DNA from: Desulfovibrionaceae bacterium
Lineage (GTDB): Bacteria > Desulfobacterota > Desulfovibrionia > Desulfovibrionales > Desulfovibrionaceae
Assembly (NCBI GenBank): GCA_031082225.1
Contig: JAVHLG010000003.1
Location: 36,422-100,421, forward strand
Length of the DNA stretch: 64,000 bases
Reading direction: 5' to 3'
The notes beneath the pieces were generated by a model. That model was not told the DNA's origin. It ran no database searches and saw nothing but the letters and a program-made list of their open reading frames with translations. Both the position numbers and the translations under genes were made by a program. This document shows positions 1 to 8,857 of the stretch, one piece after another. How positions within the stretch are numbered: the stretch's first letter is position 1; each line of letters starts with the position of its first letter.

Positions 1-745
1 CCAGGGAGAAAAGATACATCCCGGATACGGAGGCATCGTCCACAAACGGGGCATGCAGGGAGAAAAACAGGTCCGCCCCGTACAGGTCGGCGCAGGCCCC
101 CCGGGCCGCCAGGGACAGGGGAACGTCCGACAGCCTGGTCAGAAAGACCGCCACGCCCGGGCCCGAGCCCTGAATCTTCCGGGCCGTCTGCAGCGCCAGA
201 TCCAGGGCCACGTCCTTTTCCCGAAGCCCGGAGGCCCCGACGCCTCCGACATCCGGGCCGCCATGCCCGGCGTCGATCACCAGCCGGAACGGCCCCTTCC
301 CCGGAGGCAGCCTGCCCTGCCCGGCCGCAAACGCCTCCCGCTCGGCCAGGGCGGCCTTTTCCTGGCGTGAGGCCCCGTGCCGCCCGCCCTTGTCCCGGCT
401 GGCGGTCTCCCCGGGCAGGGGACGCTGGGCCAGGATGTCCGCCAGCATGCGGGTGTGGGTGTCGGCGGGATTGATGCGCAGGGCCGCGCGGAAGGCCGCC
501 AGGGCCTGGGCGGGATGGTCGGCCTGGGCCCAGGCCCGGCCAAGAAGGATGAAGGCCCGCTCGTTGCGGGGGTCGTCGACCGTGATGCGCCGCAGCATGG
601 ACACGGCCTCTTCGAACTTTCCGGCATCGATCAGGTGCTGGGCGGTGGCCAGGGGATCGGCGGCAGCCAGGGCCAGGGACAGGGGCGAGATGGCGGATAC
701 GGCGGCGATCCCCGCCAGACGGACCAGAAACCGCCTGCGGTTCAT
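1..745 (-). CDS. N-acetylmuramoyl-L-alanine amidase (AmiC-like), 3' end cut by the window edge
   Basis: Exported peptidoglycan amidase that cleaves the bond between MurNAc and the stem peptide during cell separation. Reading left from ATG at 745, the protein opens with a twin-arginine-like signal (MNRRRFLVRLAG) and a hydrophobic stretch. TPR-like helices follow (about residues 30-95), then a basic linker, then the Amidase_3 start LVIDAGHGGPDVGG, which holds the first zinc-ligand histidine. The reading frame is open to position 1, so the catalytic glutamate and C-terminus lie outside the window. No clear ribosome site precedes the ATG, so the start is less certain than the family. The combination of TPR helices and amidase domain is seen here directly; Tat export is inferred from the RRR motif. 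Confidence 0.85.
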   Translation of the reverse strand, partial: MNRRRFLVRLAGIAAVSAISPLSLALAAADPLATAQHLIDAGKFEEAVSMLRRITVDDPRNERAFILLGRAWAQADHPAQALAAFRAALRINPADTHTRMLADILAQRPLPGETASRDKGGRHGASRQEKAALAEREAFAAGQGRLPPGKGPFRLVIDAGHGGPDVGGVGASGLREKDVALDLALQTARKIQGSGPGVAVFLTRLSDVPLSLAARGACADLYGADLFFSLHAPFVDDASVSGMYLFSL

Positions 746-830
746 GCCGGACCGTGCGACAGGCGTCGCTTTTCCCGGATGGGATTTTGGGATATCGGAC
801 ATGGGCGTGCTGTTTTTTATGGAGGCGGTC

Positions 831-1322
831 ATGGATGTCTATCTTATGCGGTCAGGGGCCGGCTTGCCAAGCGACGTGGACCAGGCCCGGCCGCTCTCGC
901 CCGTGGCCCGGGGGCAGGTCCAGACCGCGGCCAGGGTCTTTGTCCGTCTGGGCGTGACGCTTGACGCCGTTGTCTGCGCCCGCACCCTGCGCGCCGCCCA
1001 GACAGCCGAAATCATGGCCCAGGCCTTGAGTTTTCCGGGCAAATCCATCCTGGCCGACGCGTCCTTTGCGGGCAGGGGACAGGTGGACGCAGCCATGGAC
1101 TTTCTGGCCGGTCTGGCCCCGGCCCGTTCGATGTTGTGCTGCGGCCATGCGCCGCTCCTCGAACACCTGGCCTCCACCCTGGTCTGCGGCGGCCCGGCGG
1201 CCCGCATCCATTTCGAACCCGGCGGGATCGGCCACTTCGAGGCGCCCGAACTGCCCACCCGGGCAGCAGTCCTGCACTGGCTCCTGGGACCGGCCCAACT
1301 GCGGCTTTTGGCCGCACCCTGA
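831..1322 (+). CDS. SixA-type histidine phosphatase homologue with an altered catalytic motif
   Basis: 163-residue member of the histidine phosphatase superfamily, closest in layout to SixA, which dephosphorylates phosphohistidine. Start ATG 831 is chosen because GGAGG lies at 821-825. Family landmarks are visible: VYLMRSG at the N-terminus, the RPLSPVARGQ segment, CARTLRAAQTAE, and CGHAPLLEH with the second active-site histidine. The first motif should read RHG, where the histidine is the nucleophile; here the codon is TCA, giving RSG. If the sequence is right the enzyme may be inactive or regulatory. It converges on miaA, with the stop codons 2 bp apart. Confidence 0.75.
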   Translation: MDVYLMRSGAGLPSDVDQARPLSPVARGQVQTAARVFVRLGVTLDAVVCARTLRAAQTAEIMAQALSFPGKSILADASFAGRGQVDAAMDFLAGLAPARSMLCCGHAPLLEHLASTLVCGGPAARIHFEPGGIGHFEAPELPTRAAVLHWLLGPAQLRLLAAP

Positions 1323-1324
1323 AC

Positions 1325-2245
1325 TCACCCCCCGCCCAGGCGGGTTTGCACCAGCCGCGTCATGCCCTGGTGGTCGTCCGGGGCGAACCAGGACACGCCG
1401 GGTTCCTTGCGAAACCAGGTCATCTGGCGTTTGGCGTAGGCCCGGGTGTTTTTGAGCCACAGGGCCATGGCCGCGTCAAGATCCAGTTCCCCGGACAGGT
1501 GGCGTAAAATCTCGGCGCAGCCGATGCCGCTGAGGCCCCACGCCCCGGGCGCATGCCTCGCAGCCGCCCGGGCCACCTCGGCCACGGCCCCCTGTTCGAC
1601 CATAGCCGCAATGCGCCGGGCAAGGCGTCCGGCATAGCCGGGTTCCGGGAGCGCACATCCGATCTTCACGGCGTCGTATTCCGGCTGTGCGGCCGTCTCC
1701 TGGCTATGCCAGTCCGTAAGCGTGCGGCCCGTGGCGGCATACACCTCAAGGGCCCGGGTGACGCGCTGCCGGTCGGCCGGGGCGATGCGGGCGGCGCTGG
1801 CCGGATCCACGGCCAGAAGCCGGGCATGGAGCGTATGCGGACCCGCCCGGTCGCACTCCGCCTGGATGTCGGCCCGCAGGGCGGCCGGGATGTCCGGGAT
1901 GGGGGCCAGCCCGGAGAGGATGGCCCGCAGATACAGCCCCGTGCCGCCGACCAGGATGGGCAGGCGGCCCCGTTCCCGCACCCGCCCTGCCACGGCATGG
2001 ACCAGCCGGGCATAGCTCCCCGCGCCGCGCCGCGAACATGCAGGCAAAAATCCGTACAGGTGGTGCGGGCAGCAGGCCCGCTCCTCCCGGGCGGGTTGGG
2101 CGGTGACGATGGGCAACTCCCGGTAGATCTGGCGGGAGTCGAAATTGATCACCTCGCCGTCAAAGGCCTGGGCCAGCCGGATGGCCGCCTCGGTCTTGCC
2201 CGTGCCGGTGGCCCCCAGCAGACAGACGAGGGGAATGGGGGTCAT
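1325..2245 (-). CDS. miaA: tRNA dimethylallyltransferase MiaA
   Basis: Transfers a dimethylallyl group to N6 of A37 in tRNAs that read UNN codons; cytoplasmic. 306 residues, normal for the family. The P-loop GATGTGKT lies at residues 11-18, and DSRQIY (residues 36-41) is the conserved substrate-binding segment. GGTGLYLRA and the late WFRKEP motif also match. An upstream in-frame codon would add 20 residues, but ATG 2245 puts the P-loop where the family has it. It lies 10 bp downstream of coaD on the same strand, so probably the same transcript. Confidence 0.95.
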   Translation of the reverse strand: MTPIPLVCLLGATGTGKTEAAIRLAQAFDGEVINFDSRQIYRELPIVTAQPAREERACCPHHLYGFLPACSRRGAGSYARLVHAVAGRVRERGRLPILVGGTGLYLRAILSGLAPIPDIPAALRADIQAECDRAGPHTLHARLLAVDPASAARIAPADRQRVTRALEVYAATGRTLTDWHSQETAAQPEYDAVKIGCALPEPGYAGRLARRIAAMVEQGAVAEVARAAARHAPGAWGLSGIGCAEILRHLSGELDLDAAMALWLKNTRAYAKRQMTWFRKEPGVSWFAPDDHQGMTRLVQTRLGGG

Positions 2246-2255
2246 GGCCGCGATC

Positions 2256-2789
2256 CTAGACCCCTTCCCCGTCGGCACGGGGACCGTGGGGCACGGGCAC
2301 GCCATAGCGGCCGCACAGCCGCTCCAGGACCAGGGGCGGCACCAATCCCCGGATGTCGCCGCCGAGCCGGGCGGCCTCCTTGATGATGGTGGAGGAGATG
2401 TACAGCCAGCGGTAGTCGGTCATGATGAACACGGTCTCAATGTGCCGCTTGAGGCGGCGGTTCATGAGCGCCAACTGGAATTCGTATTCGAAATCGGACA
2501 CGGCCCGCAGCCCGCGCACGATGACGTCCGCGCGCCGTCTCTCCACATAGTCCACGAGCAGGCCGTCGAATCCCTCGACCATGACCTGGGGTTCGTCGGC
2601 AAAGACCGTTTCGGCGATGGCCACCCGCTCCTCCCTGGTAAACAGGGGGGTTTTTCCGGAGTCCGCCGCCACGGCCACGATGATGGTGCCGAAGATCTTC
2701 AGGGCCCGGCGCACCAGCGAGACGTGGCCGTTGGTCAGGGGATCGAAGGTTCCGGGGTAGATTGCCACGCATCCGTTGGGATTCGCCAT
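2256..2789 (-). CDS. coaD: Phosphopantetheine adenylyltransferase CoaD
   Basis: Makes dephospho-CoA from 4'-phosphopantetheine and ATP, the penultimate step of CoA synthesis. 177 residues. The nucleotidyltransferase motif YPGTFDPLTNGH lies at residues 11-22 and the C-terminal ISSTIIKE motif (usually ISSTxxRE) is present; VRGLRAVSDFEYEFQLALMN is classic CoaD. Start ATG 2789 lies inside the end of rsmD, giving a 55-bp overlap in another frame. rsmD-coaD adjacency is common in bacteria and supports both calls. Confidence 0.95.
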   Translation of the reverse strand: MANPNGCVAIYPGTFDPLTNGHVSLVRRALKIFGTIIVAVAADSGKTPLFTREERVAIAETVFADEPQVMVEGFDGLLVDYVERRRADVIVRGLRAVSDFEYEFQLALMNRRLKRHIETVFIMTDYRWLYISSTIIKEAARLGGDIRGLVPPLVLERLCGRYGVPVPHGPRADGEGV

Positions 2790-3340
2790 ATCATGATCCT
2801 TGTTTGGCCGAAAAGACGGTCGGTTGCACAGGAAAGTCCGGGCAGGCAGGCAAGTCCGGAGACGTCCAGCCCGGCCTCGATCTCGGCCACCGCCAGCCCC
2901 TGGGTGGTCAGATAGCCGTTGCCCGTCATCCGGGCAAGGGCCGGGGGCAGCAGGTCCAGACCGTAGGGCGGGTCGGCGAACACCACCTGGTACGGCGTCC
3001 GGGGCGTTTTGGCCAGAAAGGCCAACACGTCGGCCACGACCACGCGGCATCGGTCGCGCCCGATCCCCAGGGCCGCCGCATTGTCCCGCAACAGCGCCGC
3101 CAGCCGGGGATTTTTCTCCACGAACACCGCCTCGGCGGCGCCCCGGCTGAGGGCCTCGAAACCCACGCTGCCGCTTCCGGCGAAAAGGTCCAGCACCCGG
3201 CAGGACGGCCAGTCCACCCCCATTGAGGCAAGAATGGAAAAAAGCGATTCGCGCACCCGCCCCGTGGCCGGGCGACAGCCCTTGGCCTCGGCGGTTTTGA
3301 GCAGCCGTCCCTTGTATGCGCCCCCGGTGAGCCGCAGCAT
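2735..3340 (-). CDS. rsmD: 16S rRNA (guanine966-N2)-methyltransferase RsmD
   Basis: Methylates G966 of 16S rRNA during small-subunit assembly. The SAM-binding segment VLDLFAGSGSVGFEALSRGA and the catalytic motif DPPY (in VFADPPYGLDL) are present. The usual family ending, an RxYGDTxI-like strand, is seen as RLFGQTRIMIWR and is followed by about 14 extra residues that run into coaD. ATG 3340 is preferred; a GTG one codon upstream (3343) is also possible. The start overlaps the stop of the acyltransferase gene as TGATG, so translational coupling is likely. Confidence 0.93.
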   Translation of the reverse strand: MLRLTGGAYKGRLLKTAEAKGCRPATGRVRESLFSILASMGVDWPSCRVLDLFAGSGSVGFEALSRGAAEAVFVEKNPRLAALLRDNAAALGIGRDRCRVVVADVLAFLAKTPRTPYQVVFADPPYGLDLLPPALARMTGNGYLTTQGLAVAEIEAGLDVSGLACLPGLSCATDRLFGQTRIMIWRIPTDAWQSTPEPSIP

Positions 3341-4446
3341 CACGCCCCCCTCCCCTCACTCCCAGCCGCCCCGCAAGTCCGCGCCGGATATCGGAATCCC
3401 GTCAGGAATCCATACACCGCCGGGGCATGGCTGACCAGAAGGACTCCCGTCCAAAGCACCAGGGCCACGGTCACCGCGGCCGTGGACAGATACAGGAAGA
3501 GTCCGCCGAACGTTCCGGCAGGCACGAACACGAATCTGGAAAGATAGATGATGAGGGACAGGGTCGGTTCATGCAGCAGGTAGAGAAAAACGGCATATCC
3601 GGACAGGGCGGCCAAGACGCGGCTGTCCCGGAGGGCAGGAATGGCGGACAGCCGCCAGAAAAAGGGAACGCCCAGAAGCGCTCCGACGTTTTTGACGACA
3701 TATGCCGCATAGTCCGGGGCGCCCTCCACATCCATATATGTTCCGCAGACAAGCAGCAGGACATAGGCCACGCCTATGGCCGCCGACGCGCCCTGCGCCA
3801 TGTCCAACCGGGACCGGGTCGCGGCCAGGACGTATCCGGCGAAAAAGAAAAACACGCCCCGGGTCTCGAGTCCGCCGAGATACGCCCCGAAAGGCAGGTT
3901 CCACACCAGGAAAACGGCCGCAAGACCGGCCAGGGGGACGCGCCCCGCCAGGAACCGGAACAGGGGGCTCAAGGCGAATAAAAACAGCAGATCACGGAGA
4001 AACCACAGGGGGGAGATGATGGGCAGGCCGCCGATGCCCGTGATCAGACTGAAAATTCCCCGCTCCTCCAGGGTATGAATATCGCCGATGTACGGAAACT
4101 TCCGAAACGCCAGGATGATGAGCACGGCCAGGGTGTTGAAGAACAGATAGGGCAGCCCTATGGTGCTCAGCTTCCTGCCCAGCATGCGCAGATATTCCCT
4201 CAAACCCGGGGATGGGGAGGACGTGGCGAACAGGAAGCCGGAAATGACGAACAACATCGGTACGCACACCTGGAGGAGATTCCACCCGAGAAAGGTGTTC
4301 ACCACGCGCAGGGCCAGCCCGGGATCGGGCATGTAGGCATGAATGGCGCGTTCGGCATGGATCAGGACGACCCCGACCACCAGCAGGAATTTGAGGAGGT
4401 CAAGACGCCGCGAGATCTCTGGATCGATGCGGGAGCTGGTATCCAT
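3340..4446 (-). CDS. Membrane acyltransferase of the OafA/YrhL (acyltransferase 3) family
   Basis: 368-residue integral membrane protein with about ten hydrophobic segments. The N-terminus has the family hallmark LDLLKFLLVVGVVLIHAERA, in which the histidine of the first helix is the presumed catalytic residue. PMLFVISGFLFA is the usual second conserved helix. Relatives O-acetylate or O-acylate cell-surface sugars such as peptidoglycan, exopolysaccharide or lipid headgroups; the substrate here cannot be read from sequence. AGG lies about 6 nt before the ATG. It ends in a TGATG overlap with rsmD. Confidence 0.8.
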   Translation of the reverse strand: MDTSSRIDPEISRRLDLLKFLLVVGVVLIHAERAIHAYMPDPGLALRVVNTFLGWNLLQVCVPMLFVISGFLFATSSPSPGLREYLRMLGRKLSTIGLPYLFFNTLAVLIILAFRKFPYIGDIHTLEERGIFSLITGIGGLPIISPLWFLRDLLFLFALSPLFRFLAGRVPLAGLAAVFLVWNLPFGAYLGGLETRGVFFFFAGYVLAATRSRLDMAQGASAAIGVAYVLLLVCGTYMDVEGAPDYAAYVVKNVGALLGVPFFWRLSAIPALRDSRVLAALSGYAVFLYLLHEPTLSLIIYLSRFVFVPAGTFGGLFLYLSTAAVTVALVLWTGVLLVSHAPAVYGFLTGFRYPARTCGAAGSEGRGA

Positions 4447-4551
4447 GCGGACCTGGCCCGGCGTTCACTCAGCCTCATGAGGTTCAGAAAAAAACAGTGC
4501 TGCAGCCATGCCTCGCTGCATTTCCCGTTCATTGGCCGCACCGGGGCGGCC

Positions 4552-6603
4552 TTAATCAAGGACGTCGAACTTGGAGAATTTCATGACCATGCCCGCCCGC
4601 CCCTGGGTGGCCGAACGCAATTTGGTGGAGAATCCGAAGAGCCGCCGCAGGGGGGCCAGGGCCTGGACGATCTTCATGCCCGCCCGGTCGAACATGTTCT
4701 CGATCTTGGCCCCGCATGAGCCCAAAAGTCCGGCCACATCGCCCACAAACTGGTCGGAGACGGATATCTCCAGAACCATGATGGGCTCAAGGAGCCTCGG
4801 TCCGGCGGCGGCCAAGGCGTTTTTCAGGGCCTGGGCGGCGGCCATGCGATAGCCCACGGCCGAAGACCTGCCCTCCATGGTCTTGACTCCCGACACCCGC
4901 ACCCGGACATCCTGGACCGGATAGCCGCGCACCACCCCGGCCTGCAACCCGTCCTCCAGGCCCTCGACCACGGCATCCATCCAGGCCGCAGGATATCCTG
5001 CCCTGTCGATCTCGAAGCCCACGTCACGCCCGGACTCCCGTGGCAGGGGCGACACCCGCACGGACACCTGGCCGTAGTGCTCCTTCTCGGCCAGCTCCCG
5101 CAAAAACTCCGCCTCCCCCAAGCCCTCGCCCGCCACCGTCTCCTGATAGACCACCTGGGGATTGCCCGAGCGCGGCGACAAGCCGTATTCCCGGCGCACC
5201 CGTTCCAGCACCACCTCCAGGTGCAGCTCGCCCATGCCCGAAAGAATGATCTGATCCGTCTCCTGGTCGTGCTCCAGGGCCAGGGTGGGGTCTTCCTGCA
5301 ACAGCCTTCCCAGAACCTCCTTGAGCCGGTCGGACTCCTCCACGTTGCGCGGCTCCAGGGCCAGGGAGATGACCGGTTTGTATCCGGCGATGCTTTCGAG
5401 CAGGATGGGATCGGCGGCATGGCACAGGGTGTCGCCGGTCTTGGCGAAACGCATGCCCGCCGCCAGAACGATGTCCCCGGCCACGGCCGTGTCGATCTTT
5501 TCCCGATGGCTGGCGTGCATGGAAAATAGCCGGGCCGCACGTTCGTTCTCCCCCCGGGTGGCGTTTCGCACCTCCTCCCCGGCCGTGAGGCGGCCTGAAA
5601 ACACCCGCACGAACACATGGCGGCGGCCCGTCTCCATGCTCACCTTGAAGACCAGGGCCGCCAGGGGCGCGTCCGGCGAGGGCGGAAAGGTCTTTTCCAG
5701 GCCCGTGTCCGGGTCCGTGCCCACGGCCCCGCCGCGATCCTCGGGGCTTGGCAGAAAGTCGCACACCGCGTCAAGAAGGGGCTGCACCCCGATATTGCGC
5801 AACGCCGATCCGCACAAGACCGGCACCATGCCCCGGACCAGGGTGGCCGTGCGGATGGCCGCGCGCAGGCGGTCCAGGGACGGCTCCACGCCGCCCAGGT
5901 AGTCCTCCATGACGGACTCGTCGTATTCGCAGGCGGCCTCGACCATGGCCTCCCGCCAGGGTGCGGCCAGGGCCGCCTCGGCCTCGGAAAGGGGCTGGCG
6001 ATCATGGCGCTCGCCCTGGGTGGACTGGTCGAAGTGCAGTTTCTCCATGGTCAACAGATCGATGATCCCGGAAAAATCCTGCCCTTCGCCAAGGGGTATC
6101 TGCACGGGGACCACCGGGGCCTTGAGGATGGTGCGCATGGCCGCCACGGCGGCTGAAAAATCCGCGCCCAGGCGGTCCATCTTGTTCACGAAGGCCAGTT
6201 TGGGCACGCCATACGACTCGGACTGCCGCCACACGGTCTCGGACTGGGGCTCCACCCCGGCCACGGCGCAAAAAACGCCCACGGCCCCATCCAAGACCCG
6301 GAGGGAACGCTCCACCTCGATGGTGAAATCCACATGCCCCGGGGTGTCGATGATGTTGATGCGATGGCCGCGCCAGGGACAGGTGGTGCAGGCCGAGGCG
6401 ATGGTGATGCCGCGTTCCTGCTCTTCAGGCATGAAATCCATGGTGGCCGTGCCGTCGTGCACCTCGCCCATGCGGTGAATCTTACCGGAATAATACAGGA
6501 TGCGCTCGGTAAGGGTGGTCTTCCCGGCGTCGATGTGGGCGATGACGCCGATGTTGCGGATGGCGGACAGACCACTTTTCCTGCCGCCTTTCTTGGCGCT
6601 CAT
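4552..6603 (-). CDS. Elongation factor G, probably a second paralogue (EF-G2 type)
   Basis: 683-residue translational GTPase. Switch and nucleotide motifs are all present: IAHIDAGKTTLTE (P-loop), DTPGHVDF and NKMDRLG, followed by EF-G domains II-V. The tail ends KFSKFDVLD. It does not sit in a str operon with rpsL, rpsG or tuf, which suggests a duplicate. In deltaproteobacteria and spirochaetes, paired EF-Gs divide translocation and ribosome recycling; which role this copy has is not readable here. ATG 6603 overlaps the stop of the preceding gene as ATGA. An upstream in-frame extension is rejected because the GTPase domain starts normally from 6603. Confidence 0.9.
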   Translation of the reverse strand: MSAKKGGRKSGLSAIRNIGVIAHIDAGKTTLTERILYYSGKIHRMGEVHDGTATMDFMPEEQERGITIASACTTCPWRGHRINIIDTPGHVDFTIEVERSLRVLDGAVGVFCAVAGVEPQSETVWRQSESYGVPKLAFVNKMDRLGADFSAAVAAMRTILKAPVVPVQIPLGEGQDFSGIIDLLTMEKLHFDQSTQGERHDRQPLSEAEAALAAPWREAMVEAACEYDESVMEDYLGGVEPSLDRLRAAIRTATLVRGMVPVLCGSALRNIGVQPLLDAVCDFLPSPEDRGGAVGTDPDTGLEKTFPPSPDAPLAALVFKVSMETGRRHVFVRVFSGRLTAGEEVRNATRGENERAARLFSMHASHREKIDTAVAGDIVLAAGMRFAKTGDTLCHAADPILLESIAGYKPVISLALEPRNVEESDRLKEVLGRLLQEDPTLALEHDQETDQIILSGMGELHLEVVLERVRREYGLSPRSGNPQVVYQETVAGEGLGEAEFLRELAEKEHYGQVSVRVSPLPRESGRDVGFEIDRAGYPAAWMDAVVEGLEDGLQAGVVRGYPVQDVRVRVSGVKTMEGRSSAVGYRMAAAQALKNALAAAGPRLLEPIMVLEISVSDQFVGDVAGLLGSCGAKIENMFDRAGMKIVQALAPLRRLFGFSTKLRSATQGRAGMVMKFSKFDVLD

Positions 6604-7517
6604 ACGCCCCTCCCGGCGTGTTGCGGCCGCGCCGCGTAGGCGGTGCGGCCATGCACGAAGGCCGCGACCGTCACCTGCGGGAAGGCCCAAAAACATTCCA
6701 TGCCCGGACCAAGCACAAGATCCGGCCCGGACGCGGCGCCCAGCGCGGCCTCCATCCTGCCCCGGGGCACGAACACCGCCTCGTACCCCTTGGCCAGGAA
6801 ATCCGCGAAATCCCCCTCCCCGGCCGCCATGCCCTCGGGGAGGCTTCCGGCCTTGCCCCATACCGTCACCCGGGAACCCGCCTGGGCAAAGGCCAGGGCC
6901 TCCAGATCAAAGCCCCGGGCCGAGGTCCGCCAGACCCCGATGTCCCCGGACGGGTTCACGGACAGGCCCTGCGGGAACGGGGACGACCGGTCTGCGCCCG
7001 CAAAATCCACAACCAAGCCCCGGGGGTGCGTCTCGCGCAGTTCTGAAAATAGGCGAGCCATGTCTTTGGACGCAAGGGAAAACGCCGCCTCCACCCCGCA
7101 CAGTTCCAGGGCGGCCAGCAGCGGTTTCGGCCACGGGCTATCCGCATCCGCCCGCACGACGCCCACCAGGGGCGTCCGGGCCAGCAGGGCGGGCAGACAG
7201 GCGGCCAAAAGGCGAGACGGCGAGGCGAACCCCGCCCCGATGACCACCAGGCCGAAGGGCCGTGGGCACAGGCGGGTCATGGCCAGGCCATCCGGATCGA
7301 AGCCGAGCGTGACGCTGTGCGCCATGGCCCCGCCTGGATGGTGTGCGGCGAACATCCTGGCCAACGTCTGCTTGATGCGGGACCGCTCCAGGGCGGACAG
7401 GGCGTCGTGGGCGGCGGCAAAGGCCTCGTCCCCCATGGCCTGGCCATGGAGCCACTCCGGCCAATCCGGCAGGCTGCCCGAGGTGTCGTCGCAGTACGGC
7501 GCAAAGGGGTCGCTCAT
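6600..7517 (-). CDS. Conserved hypothetical protein coupled to EF-G
   Basis: 305 residues, no signal peptide or membrane helix, family not recognised. The middle (PFGLVVIGAGFASPSRLLAACLPALLART) and later segments look like alternating strand-helix units of a Rossmann-like alpha/beta protein, distantly reminiscent of aldehyde or histidinol dehydrogenases, but no catalytic motif can be named. ATG 7517 is chosen over an upstream codon at 7544, which would fall in the terminator of the preceding gene. The stop overlaps the EF-G start by 4 bp (ATGA), so it is probably co-translated with EF-G. A role in translation is only a guess from position. Confidence 0.6.
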   Translation of the reverse strand: MSDPFAPYCDDTSGSLPDWPEWLHGQAMGDEAFAAAHDALSALERSRIKQTLARMFAAHHPGGAMAHSVTLGFDPDGLAMTRLCPRPFGLVVIGAGFASPSRLLAACLPALLARTPLVGVVRADADSPWPKPLLAALELCGVEAAFSLASKDMARLFSELRETHPRGLVVDFAGADRSSPFPQGLSVNPSGDIGVWRTSARGFDLEALAFAQAGSRVTVWGKAGSLPEGMAAGEGDFADFLAKGYEAVFVPRGRMEAALGAASGPDLVLGPGMECFWAFPQVTVAAFVHGRTAYAARPQHAGRGV

Positions 7518-7542
7518 GGTTGTTGTCCTTGGTGGTGCATAC

Positions 7543-7572
7543 AAAAAGGCGGCCCCACGGAGGGCCGCCTTC
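7543..7572 (-). terminator. Rho-independent terminator downstream of bamD
   Basis: On the minus strand a GC-rich stem (AAGGCGGCCC pairing with GGGCCGCCTT around a short loop) runs straight into TTTTTG. It lies about 100 bp past the bamD stop and just before the hypothetical gene at 7517, so it separates the two transcription units. Confidence 0.8.
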
Positions 7573-7677
7573 CAACGCGATATGCGGCGCGGTTCTTCGA
7601 CGAGGCGGTCCGGTCCACGGGAACGCCCCGGTGAAAGACACGGCCCGGGACCGGGAATACGGCCCTTCCTGCGGGTG

Positions 7678-8412
7678 CTAGAGCCAACTCCTCAGCCACA
7701 GTTTCCAACTGCCCTCGATCTTCATGCGCTCTTCCTCGCTGATGGTCTTCTGGTATTCCAGATAGGAGAGCTGGGCGCGCAGATTGGCGTATTCCTGGAC
7801 TTCGGGAAGTTCCTTGAAATTGTCGAGAACGTACATGTAACGCTTCCATGCAGCGCCATACTGGTCGGTGCGCCAGTAGAAATCGGCAACGAACAATTCA
7901 TGCTCGGCAAGGCGCTTGCGGCATTTGAGAATGTATTCCGCCCCTTCTTTTCCATATTCCGTGTCCGGGAAATTGGCCACAAGGACATGGAACGTATCCA
8001 AAGCCTCGTACATGGTGTCCTGGGGCTTGTCGATGGAGTCGGAACGTTTGTAGTTGGAAACGCCCAACTGGTACAACACGTAGGGTATCTCCTCATGGCG
8101 AGGATGCATGGTCTCGAATTCCTCGTAGGCTGCGGCCGCCTCGGCGTAGTCCTCTTCGAGAAAATAGGCGTCGCCCAGGGCGATGAGGCCGGCCGGGGTG
8201 TAGGGGCTGAACGGATAGCGGTCTTTGAGTTTGCTGAAGTACTCGACGGCGTCGTAATACTTCTTTGCCGCCATGGCCTCACGCCCGGCCTCGTACAGTT
8301 CCTGGGCGGTGTCTTCCGGGGGGGGCAGAAAATAGTAGTCGATGATCCCGCACCCGGACAGCAGGAGGATCAGCATGCAGGGGGAGGCCAGTCGAAACAA
8401 GGTTTTTTTCAT
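7678..8412 (-). CDS. bamD: Outer membrane assembly lipoprotein BamD
   Basis: Lipoprotein subunit of the BAM complex that inserts beta-barrel proteins into the outer membrane. 244 residues. The signal peptide ends in the lipobox LLSGC. Five TPR-type helical repeats follow, with the family phrases YDAVEYFSKLKDRYPFSPY, AAAAYEEFETMHPRHEEIPYVLYQLG and FPDTEYGKEG. GGAA lies 7 nt before the ATG. It is monocistronic between a terminator downstream and a long intergenic stretch upstream. Confidence 0.93.
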   Translation of the reverse strand: MKKTLFRLASPCMLILLLSGCGIIDYYFLPPPEDTAQELYEAGREAMAAKKYYDAVEYFSKLKDRYPFSPYTPAGLIALGDAYFLEEDYAEAAAAYEEFETMHPRHEEIPYVLYQLGVSNYKRSDSIDKPQDTMYEALDTFHVLVANFPDTEYGKEGAEYILKCRKRLAEHELFVADFYWRTDQYGAAWKRYMYVLDNFKELPEVQEYANLRAQLSYLEYQKTISEEERMKIEGSWKLWLRSWL

Positions 8413-8857
8413 ATCATGTTCCGGGGAAAACAGTTAGCGGTCGAAATACGAAAACCGTGGGAATTGATGCTTTCACGCCGCACAGGGCCATGTCCAGGCC
8501 TGGGAGGCGACATGCCGTCGCAGCCACGGCATGCAGGGGGGCGTTATAGCAGACCGGCATCACGGGCACAACGGAAAAAAGCCTTGAAAAATCGACCTGC
8601 CGGGAGGGGACAGGAAGGCGCACGGTCGCCGGATTTCCGACCGGTGGCGACCCGCCGCGACCCGTGTCGCAGCCCGAGGCCGAGGGGGCTTTCATCGGGG
8701 CAAGGGCAGGATGCGGCGCGGCAGAGACGCCGCAGACCACACCGGGACAGGGGAGAAAACGGACGGATACCGAGGCCTCCCCTGCCCGCGGCTGAAAATG
8801 ACCGCCAAAAGGCGCTTCGAGGGGGAAACGGACCGGAGCCTCTGGCCTTCCCCGGTC
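8413..8857. other. 445-bp intergenic region between trxB and bamD
   Basis: No convincing gene. It holds a likely bamD promoter (8543-8571) and two GC-rich hairpins: CATGCCG/CGGCATG at 8511-8533, at the start of the predicted bamD leader, and GGTCGCC/GGCGACC at 8624-8652. No U-tract follows either hairpin. A 108-codon open frame here has no ribosome site and reads as chance. Confidence 0.5.
8543..8571 (-). promoter_or_regulatory. Possible sigma-70 promoter for bamD
   Basis: Minus strand: TTGTGC (8566-8571), 17-nt spacer, TATAAC (8543-8548). The -10 is good and the -35 weak. Transcription would begin near 8536, leaving a leader of about 120 nt that starts with the hairpin at 8511-8533. Confidence 0.4.

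Noticed and set aside
4455..4500. T-rich run after EF-G on the minus strand as a terminator
   Set aside because: Only a 5-bp stem (GCAGC/GCTGC) precedes it, separated from the T-run by 7 nt; too weak to list.
8414..8740. 108-codon frame upstream of bamD
   Set aside because: No ribosome site, no recognisable motif, and it covers the bamD promoter.
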